Shown here: piece after piece, positions 50,271 to 55,340 of the stretch
Layout: each line of letters opens with the position of its first letter
Numbering within the stretch: the first letter of the stretch is position 1
Assembly (NCBI GenBank): GCA_017396225.1
Contig: JAFQMP010000026.1
Span: 1-55,340 of the forward strand
DNA length: 55,340 nt
From: Clostridia bacterium
Lineage (GTDB): Bacteria > Bacillota > Clostridia > Oscillospirales > CAG-272
Direction of reading: 5' to 3'
Notes under the pieces: generated by a model
What the model was told of the DNA's origin: nothing
Seen by the model: the letters and a program-made list of their open reading frames with translations, nothing else
Database searches by the model: none
Translations under genes and position numbers: made by a program

Positions 50271-51044
50271 ATGAAAGCCAAATCTCTCATTCCCCCGATT
50301 GTTTCAAACATTGTCAACTTTGTCACACAGCTGCTCCTAATCATTTTCTGCTGTGTACAAGACGCCGTAATCGTAACCTACCATTATTCCTCTTATTATT
50401 CCGGGAGTTCCTCTCATAGCTATCTATATAATTTCTTTGAATCGATGATTGAGACCGATTTCGGCATTTTACTCCTGATCTTTTTGGCTCAGGTGATGTT
50501 CTTCTTGCTGCTCTGGTCCTTCCTTTGTCTGGTGCGTGCAGTGCGCGTTCCCTGCCACAAGCTCTTCATCACCCTCTACTCTCTGCAGTGTGCCTTCATT
50601 TTCCTGGCACTGATTACCGCGGCAGTAGATGGCCAACTCATTGAGGGACTTTTCTACTGGATTGTCTTCTTTGCACACCTGCAGTTGGCATACGCCATTG
50701 TCAACCGTGCCACCACCAAAAAAACTGATGCTGCACCCGAAACAAGACACCAACAGCCCGCATATCAGCAGCCTGCATATCAGCAGCCTGCATATCAACC
50801 TCCTGTGACACCTATCGCAACCTGCCGACAGTGCGGCAGCGCCACCAATGGTGCAAAATTCTGCCCCAATTGCGGCAGCACACAAGCAGCACCCACCCCA
50901 CAGGCTACAACATCAATTCCCGCCTTTTGCCCACAGTGCGGTGCAAAAACACCCGGCACCAACTTCTGCAGCATTTGCGGCACAAGGCTGACCGCCACTG
51001 CATCAACACCCGCAAATGAAACGCCCAAAAACGTTTTCGATTAA
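50271..51044 (+). CDS. Membrane protein with C-terminal double zinc ribbon
   Basis: 257 residues from the ATG at 50271 (AAAGGA 10 nt upstream; the upstream in-frame ATGs have no ribosome site). Four membrane segments (about 12-35, 63-88, 105-128 and 134-152) are followed by a Gln/Pro/Ala tail with tandem YQQPA repeats (about 173-190). Two zinc-ribbon modules close the protein: CRQCGSATNGAKFCPNCG and CPQCGAKTPGTNFCSICG. Such proteins are common in gut Clostridia but have no known function; the ribbons are predicted cytosolic. No family name recognised beyond zinc_ribbon_2-type modules. Confidence 0.75.
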   Translation: MKAKSLIPPIVSNIVNFVTQLLLIIFCCVQDAVIVTYHYSSYYSGSSSHSYLYNFFESMIETDFGILLLIFLAQVMFFLLLWSFLCLVRAVRVPCHKLFITLYSLQCAFIFLALITAAVDGQLIEGLFYWIVFFAHLQLAYAIVNRATTKKTDAAPETRHQQPAYQQPAYQQPAYQPPVTPIATCRQCGSATNGAKFCPNCGSTQAAPTPQATTSIPAFCPQCGAKTPGTNFCSICGTRLTATASTPANETPKNVFD

Positions 51045-51052
51045 ACCAACGC

Positions 51053-51087
51053 AAAAAAGAACAGGTCACACGACCTGTTCTTTTTTT
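51053..51087. terminator. Bidirectional terminator
   Basis: Fifteen-bp stem (51053-51067 with 51072-51086, loop ACAC) with A- and T-runs, between convergent zinc-ribbon and spoVG genes. Confidence 0.9.
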
Positions 51088-51090
51088 ATC

Positions 51091-51408
51091 TCAAAGCACC
51101 ACCGCAGGCTCACCCGCGGCAATCTCCTCCTCCATGGGGGCCTCTGCCGCAGTGGCAAGCGCCTCCTCATAGGCGGTAATTACAGCATCTTCGAGCATCG
51201 CGCGGAACTGTGCGTTAATGGGGTGCACAATATCGCGATAGGTCTCATCAGGATTTTTACGGCTGGGCATCACGATAAAGTGACGGTCTCTTGCGTGAAT
51301 CACCTTGATGTCGTGCACGGCAAGCTGGCTGTCAAAGGTAACGGACACAACTGCCTTCATTGGTCCCTCATCAAACAATTTACGGATTTTAATATCGGTA
51401 ATCTGCAT
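51091..51408 (-). CDS. spoVG: SpoVG, RNA/DNA-binding regulator
   Basis: 105 residues. The core matches SpoVG closely: MQITDIKIRKLF, MKAVVSVTFDSQLAVHDIKV, MPSRKNPDETYRDIVHPI and a C-terminal helix, then an acidic tail. SpoVG binds nucleic acids and affects septation, sporulation and virulence genes in Bacillota. CAAGGAGG lies 6 nt before the ATG. Divergent from murC. Its presence alone does not show that the organism sporulates. Confidence 0.96.
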   Translation of the reverse strand: MQITDIKIRKLFDEGPMKAVVSVTFDSQLAVHDIKVIHARDRHFIVMPSRKNPDETYRDIVHPINAQFRAMLEDAVITAYEEALATAAEAPMEEEIAAGEPAVVL

Positions 51409-51572
51409 TTTTGCCTCCTTGAAGTTTGCTCCGAAATTGGTATTTCTTACATGGGTTTAGTATACATTGAATTTGTGGAGATTATTCAAGCAAACTGTGT
51501 GGATTTTGTGAAAAAGTTTGACGAAAAAACGGCTTATCTGAAATTTCCCGACAGGAAAGGTGGTTTTTTGTG

Positions 51573-52973
51573 ATGTCCTTAGAAAACACAACACACACGC
51601 CGCGTGAGGCTGCCGCCCTGCTGCAAGGTGTCAGCGCACTCTGGTTTATCGGCATCGGCGGCGTACACATGTCGGCGCTTGCCCTGCTCGCGCGTGCACG
51701 CGGCTTCCGCGTCGCGGGCTCCGACCGCGCGGAAAACGAGCATACCGCAAGGCTGCGGCAATCGGGCGTGACAGTCTATATCGGTCATAACGCTGCCCAT
51801 ATGATAGGCGCGGAGGCTGTCGTCTATACCCTTGCCATCGCAGAGGATAACCCTGAATATCAGGCAGCCGTCAATCTCTCTCTGCCGCTTTTTTCCCGCG
51901 CCGATTTTTTGGGCTATCTTGCCGCCTCTCATCGGGCACGCATCGGTATCGCAGGCACACACGGCAAAAGCACGGTCACTGCTATGCTGGGGGAATCGCT
52001 CTGGCGCATGGGACGGCTGCCAAACATACTCTGCGGTGCCACCATGCGCGCCTTTGACGCGCCGTTTTTTGTGGGCGGCGGGGAGGAATTTTTGTTTGAG
52101 GCCTGTGAGTATAAAGACTCCTTTCTCTGCCTTTCCCCCACCCTCGCCGTCATTTTGAATGCCGAGCTTGACCACGTGGATTTTTTTGAAAATGAGCACG
52201 CCGTAAGAAACGCCTTTGCCAATTTCGCCAAGGGTGCAGAAGATGTACTGCTGCCCGCAGAGGACACCGCGCTCTGCGCTCTGGTGAGGGACAAGGGGAA
52301 AAAGCCACTCACCTTCGGGCTTGCCACAGGTGATTATCACGCAGCAAATCTCACTGAGGGCAGGGCGGGCTATTCCTTTGATGTGATCGCGCCACAGGGC
52401 GCACTCGGGCGCATCACGCTTTCCGTTCCGGGACTGCACAACGTCAAAAACGCACTGGCGGCCGCTGCTGCCGCATTACTTTGCGGCGTGTCCCCTGCTG
52501 ACCTGCTCCCCGCGCTTGCCGCCTTCCAAGGTATAAAAAGACGCATGGAATACAAAGGAATTTTTTGCGGTGCCACCGTATTTGATGATTACGCCCACCA
52601 CCCCACCGAAATAGAGGTCTCCTTAAAAGCAGCACGCACACTACTGGGAAAAGGACGACTTTTTGTCCTGTTTCAATCGCACACCTACTCTCGCACGCGC
52701 GCGTTCTTTACGGAAATTGCAGGTGCACTGCGTGACGCCGACCGCGTCATTATCGCCGATATTTACCCCGCACGTGAGCGCGCCCACCTCGGTATGACCG
52801 CCACAGGGCTTGCAAGAGCAATCGGCGCGCACGCAAGCTACGAGGGGGGCTTTGCCGACATGACCGCCACGCTGGCACGTGAGCTTGCCCCGGGCGATCT
52901 GCTGCTTGTCATGGGCGCGGGCGATATTGACCGCATTTTCGGATTATTTTGGGCAAAGGGCTTTACATTATAA
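51573..52973 (+). CDS. murC: UDP-N-acetylmuramate--L-alanine ligase
   Basis: 466 residues from the ATG at 51573 with AGGAAAGG upstream; a GTG one codon earlier is possible. Mur-ligase three-domain layout: N-terminal Rossmann-like UDP domain (FIGIGGVHMSALALLARARG), central ATP domain with GTHGKSTVTAMLG, NAELDHVDFF and the C-terminal domain with DDYAHHPTEIEVSL and FQSHTYSRTRAFF. It adds L-Ala to UDP-MurNAc in peptidoglycan synthesis. It stands alone, away from a mur cluster, as usual in Gram-positive bacteria. Confidence 0.97.
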   Translation: MSLENTTHTPREAAALLQGVSALWFIGIGGVHMSALALLARARGFRVAGSDRAENEHTARLRQSGVTVYIGHNAAHMIGAEAVVYTLAIAEDNPEYQAAVNLSLPLFSRADFLGYLAASHRARIGIAGTHGKSTVTAMLGESLWRMGRLPNILCGATMRAFDAPFFVGGGEEFLFEACEYKDSFLCLSPTLAVILNAELDHVDFFENEHAVRNAFANFAKGAEDVLLPAEDTALCALVRDKGKKPLTFGLATGDYHAANLTEGRAGYSFDVIAPQGALGRITLSVPGLHNVKNALAAAAAALLCGVSPADLLPALAAFQGIKRRMEYKGIFCGATVFDDYAHHPTEIEVSLKAARTLLGKGRLFVLFQSHTYSRTRAFFTEIAGALRDADRVIIADIYPARERAHLGMTATGLARAIGAHASYEGGFADMTATLARELAPGDLLLVMGAGDIDRIFGLFWAKGFTL

Positions 52974-53019
52974 CAAAAATCGGCTAAAATAAAGGACAGT
53001 ATAAAAAGGAGGCTTTGCG

Positions 53020-53769
53020 ATGAAATCCTACGAGGCGCTTTCTGCCGTATATGATGCACTCGGCACAGATATTGATTACAAGGGCTTTGCCGATTTTTAT
53101 GAGGCCTCCTTCAGGCGAGCAGGGCTTACCCCCTCGCTTGTCCTTGACCTTGGCTGCGGCACAGGGAACATGACGGTAGAGCTCGCCAAGCGCGGCTACG
53201 ATATGATTGGTGTTGACGGCAGCGCAGAGATGCTCTCCCACGCCATGACCCGCAAATATGAGGAAGAACTCCCTTCTATTTTACTTTTACAACAGGATAT
53301 GTGCGGCTTTGAGCTGTACGGTACCGTTGGTGCCGTAGTCAGCAGTCTGGATTGCGTGAATTACCTCACAGAAGAAGGCGACCTTGACCGCTGCTTCTCG
53401 CTTGTGCACAACTATCTTGACCCGGGCGGCATTTTCCTTTTTGACGTCAATACCCCCTATAAGTTCAAACACGTGTTCGGCAATAACGCCTATATTCTGG
53501 AAAACGAGAATTGCTACTGCGGTTGGCAAAATGAATACGATGAGGAAAGCGGGCTCTGTCGTTTCTACCTCTCTATTTTTGAGGAAACCGAGGGCGGCTG
53601 GCAGCGTAGCGACGAGGAGCAAGCTGAGCGCTGCTACGACAGGAGCACCCTCACCGCAGCACTCACGCGCGCGGGCTTTACCGACATTGAATTTTTTGGT
53701 GACACCGCGCACGGCGCCCCCACAGAGAAAACCGAGCGCTGGTTTATCTCGGCAATTTGCAAAAAATAA
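53020..53769 (+). CDS. Class I SAM-dependent methyltransferase
   Basis: 249 residues. Motif I VLDLGCGTGNMTVELAKRG binds SAM, with the acidic strand-2 residue in GVDGSAEML; later motifs are VSSLDCVNYL and GGIFLFDVNTPYK. The SYEALSAVYDALGTDIDYKG opening is shared by a Clostridia-wide family whose substrate is unknown. AAAGGAGG lies before the ATG. It is followed 9 nt later by hslO, and 46 nt separate it from murC, so murC-methyltransferase-hslO may be one transcript. Confidence 0.85.
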   Translation: MKSYEALSAVYDALGTDIDYKGFADFYEASFRRAGLTPSLVLDLGCGTGNMTVELAKRGYDMIGVDGSAEMLSHAMTRKYEEELPSILLLQQDMCGFELYGTVGAVVSSLDCVNYLTEEGDLDRCFSLVHNYLDPGGIFLFDVNTPYKFKHVFGNNAYILENENCYCGWQNEYDEESGLCRFYLSIFEETEGGWQRSDEEQAERCYDRSTLTAALTRAGFTDIEFFGDTAHGAPTEKTERWFISAICKK

Positions 53770-53778
53770 GGAGCAACT

Positions 53779-54675
53779 ATGGAACAGGCAAAAATTCTGC
53801 GCGGTATGACGCGTGACGGCAGCGCACGCGTGCTGGTCATCGACTCACGCGCCATTGTCAATGAAATGATTCGTATCCACCATACAGCCCCCACCGCCAC
53901 CGCAGCACTGGGCAGACTTTTAACAGGTGCCTCGCTCATGGGCTCACTGCTGGGTGAAAAGCAGGACGTCCTTTCCCTCACCATATCAGGCGACGGCCCT
54001 CTCGGCAAGATGATTGCCACCACCGACTATATGGGCAACGTACGCGGCTATGTACAGAATCCGACGGTTGACCTGCCCTTAAAGAAGAACGGCAAGCTTG
54101 ATGTAGGCGGTGCTGTCGGTCGCGGCACGCTGACCGTTATCAAGGATATTGGCGGCAAGGAGCCCTACCACGGTATGATTCCGCTGGTCAGCGGTGAGAT
54201 TGCCGAGGATATTACCTCTTACTACGCGGAAAGCGAACAGGTGCCCACCCTGCTTGCCCTCGGTGTGCTGGTGGATACCGATTGCACCTGCCTCACCGCA
54301 GGCGGCGTTATGGTGCAGCTTTTGCCCTTTGCAGATGAGGCAGTGATTTCGCAGATTGAGAAAAATGCATCTTCTCTTGGCAATATTTCGGGGCTGCTGC
54401 GAAACGGCAAGAGCCTCAAGGACATTGCCGACATTGCGCTTGACGGCATTGAATACGATGTGTTTGATGAGCTTGATGTTTCCTACCGCTGCACCTGCTC
54501 GCGTGAGCGTATTGCAGGCGCACTCCACAGCATCGGAAAGCAGGAGCTTGACGACATGCTTGCCCTGCAGGAGGCTGAGGGAAAGCCGCGCGAGCTCCTG
54601 GTGCTTTGCCAATTCTGCGACAACCGCTACACCTTTACCGAAAATGAGATTGAGGGATTTTTCAAAAAAAGTTGA
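53779..54675 (+). CDS. hslO: Hsp33 redox-regulated chaperone
   Basis: 298 residues. The N-terminal beta-rich domain includes [20 protein letters not shown] and [12 protein letters not shown]. The C-terminal redox switch has the four zinc cysteines in CTC...CQFC (CTCSRERI near 237, [13 protein letters not shown] near 270), which form disulfides under oxidative unfolding and turn the chaperone on. Length and layout are normal. AAGGAGC precedes the ATG. Useful to an anaerobe as an oxygen-stress defence. Confidence 0.96.
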   Translation: MEQAKILRGMTRDGSARVLVIDSRAIVNEMIRIHHTAPTATAALGRLLTGASLMGSLLGEKQDVLSLTISGDGPLGKMIATTDYMGNVRGYVQNPTVDLPLKKNGKLDVGGAVGRGTLTVIKDIGGKEPYHGMIPLVSGEIAEDITSYYAESEQVPTLLALGVLVDTDCTCLTAGGVMVQLLPFADEAVISQIEKNASSLGNISGLLRNGKSLKDIADIALDGIEYDVFDELDVSYRCTCSRERIAGALHSIGKQELDDMLALQEAEGKPRELLVLCQFCDNRYTFTENEIEGFFKKS

Positions 54676-54693
54676 AAAAACTTAAAAAAGGTG

Positions 54694-54722
54694 TTGACAA
54701 GTAGAAATCACTGTGTTATAAT
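54694..54722 (+). promoter_or_regulatory. Promoter of the tRNA cluster
   Basis: TTGACA (54694-54699), 17-nt spacer, TATAAT (54717-54722), 44 nt before the first tRNA. Confidence 0.88.
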
Positions 54723-54765
54723 ATCAAAGTCGCTGGTTCGGGTTTCCGAGCTTGCGTGCTTACCT

Positions 54766-54842
54766 GGCCCGGTAGTTCAGTCGGTTAGAACGCTAGCCTG
54801 TCACGCTAGAGGTCGTGGGTTCGAGTCCCATCCGGGTCGCCA
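54766..54842 (+). tRNA. tRNA-Asp (GTC)
   Basis: 77 nt; acceptor GGCCCGG with CCGGGTC, anticodon GTC at 54800-54802, T loop GGTTCGAGTC, discriminator G, CCA encoded. First of five tRNAs behind one promoter. Confidence 0.97.
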
Positions 54843-54847
54843 GGTAT

Positions 54848-54923
<76 letters not shown>

Positions 54924-54925
54924 TT

Positions 54926-55001
54926 GCGGATTTAGCTCATTTGGTAGAGCGCGACCTTGCCAAGGTCGAGGTGGCGGGTTCGAGCCCCGTAATCCGCTCC
55001 A
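54926..55001 (+). tRNA. tRNA-Gly (GCC)
   Basis: 76 nt; acceptor GCGGATT with AATCCGC, anticodon GCC at 54959-54961, CCA encoded; only 2 nt from tRNA-Phe. Confidence 0.97.
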
Positions 55002-55108
55002 TAGGTTTGGAGCGAGAGACGTTTTGCTCTGGAAACCTTTTATATACGCCGGTAAAAAGCAGATGGAGGCAATAGTCTTTATCAAGCTTTTTACATAGTG
55101 CGAGTCCC
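55002..55108 (+). other. 107-nt spacer with two hairpins inside the tRNA cluster
   Basis: The first inverted repeat is AGGTTT/AAACCT (55003-55008 with 55033-55038), and the second GTAAAAAGC/GCTTTTTAC (55052-55060 with 55086-55094). No tRNA or ORF is seen here; it may be a processing element or a decayed tRNA region. Confidence 0.45.
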
Positions 55109-55184
55109 GGGGGGTTAGCTCAGCTGGGAGAGCATCTGCCTTACAAGCAGAGGGTCACAGGTTCGAGCCCTGTACCCCCCACCA
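55109..55184 (+). tRNA. tRNA-Val (TAC)
   Basis: 76 nt; acceptor GGGGGGT with ACCCCCC, anticodon TAC at 55142-55144, T loop GGTTCGAGCC, CCA encoded. Confidence 0.97.
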
Positions 55185-55215
55185 TTTTTTATATTGAATA
55201 AAAGTTCAACCATTT

Positions 55216-55292
55216 GGCTCGGTAGTTCAGTTGGTTAGAACGCCAGCCTGTCACGCTGGAGGTCGTGGGTTCGAGCCCCATCCGAGTCGCCA
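55216..55292 (+). tRNA. tRNA-Asp (GTC), second copy
   Basis: 77 nt; acceptor GGCTCGG with CCGAGTC, anticodon GTC at 55250-55252, CCA encoded. Differs from the first copy mainly in compensating acceptor and anticodon-stem pairs. Confidence 0.97.
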
Positions 55293-55301
55293 AAAACAAT
55301 T

Positions 55302-55319
55302 CCGCAGCAATGCGGTTTT
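55302..55319 (+). terminator. Possible terminator of the tRNA cluster
   Basis: CCGCA/TGCGG stem (55302-55306 with 55311-55315) followed by TTTT; short, so moderate support. Confidence 0.55.
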
Positions 55320-55340
55320 GTGCGTTATAGGGCTTTTTTA

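Noticed and set aside
50750..50800. Tandem repeat CATATCAGCAGCCTG considered as a CRISPR-like or regulatory repeat
   Set aside because: The units are directly adjacent, 15 bp, in frame and encode YQQPA repeats in a protein linker; there are no spacers.

Overview
The window reads as one chromosomal stretch of an anaerobic low-redundancy Clostridia-type Bacillota (class-level call only). The evidence is a SCIFF peptide with its radical-SAM maturase, spoVG, a sepF/yggT/ylmH division cluster next to ileS, a lysine riboswitch, a T-box leader, a cobalamin riboswitch, GatCAB genes and strong TTGACA-17-TATAAT promoters before AGGAGG-like ribosome sites. Third codon positions are rich in G/C. No phage, transposase, CRISPR array or rRNA operon is seen; nearly all genes are housekeeping or cell-envelope genes.

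Layout. 1-2.6 kb: end of rlmH, a DEDDh exonuclease, a small coupled ORF and a DUF1934 protein. 2.5-14.6 kb, all on the minus strand: queA, a decayed repeat-rich gap, a small membrane protein, miaA, an HlyD-like protein, PLPBP, sepF, yggT, ylmH, ileS, lspA, rluD and two HAD phosphatases. 14.6-20.1 kb, plus strand: lysine-riboswitch-controlled dapA-dapB, then a MacAB-like ABC export system. 20-25 kb, minus strand: recA-recX and NUDIX-MFS-GDPD. 25-31.5 kb: araC-galM divergent from a Gfo/Idh oxidoreductase, fruK, a cobalamin-riboswitch unit (DUF4430 lipoprotein, frameshifted, plus an ECF S component) and proB. 31.4-34.3 kb: zapA and a U32 peptidase. 34.3-39.7 kb, minus strand: a T-box-controlled operon aspS::gatC-gatA-gatB in which the aspartyl-tRNA synthetase is fused in frame to GatC. 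39.7-46.7 kb, plus strand: a heptose/glycan operon with two unusual fusions (nucleotidyltransferase::GmhB phosphatase; O-antigen-ligase-like membrane domain::nucleotidyltransferase), two glycosyltransferases and a shikimate-kinase-like protein. 46.7-49.7 kb, minus strand: SCIFF, its maturase and a translationally coupled Orn/Lys/Arg-type decarboxylase. 49.7-54.7 kb: XRE regulator, zinc-ribbon membrane protein, spoVG, murC, methyltransferase, hslO. 54.7-55.3 kb: five tRNA genes (Asp, Phe, Gly, Val, Asp).

The most interesting unit is the aspS::gatC-gatA-gatB operon. An AspRS without the usual discriminating residues would charge tRNA(Asn) with Asp; the same polypeptide carries GatC, the subunit that bridges GatA and GatB; and the leader reads AAC (Asn) in its specifier loop. 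Together this looks like a genetically hard-wired, Asn-tRNA-sensing transamidosome. I cannot tell from sequence alone whether this exact fusion has been described before.
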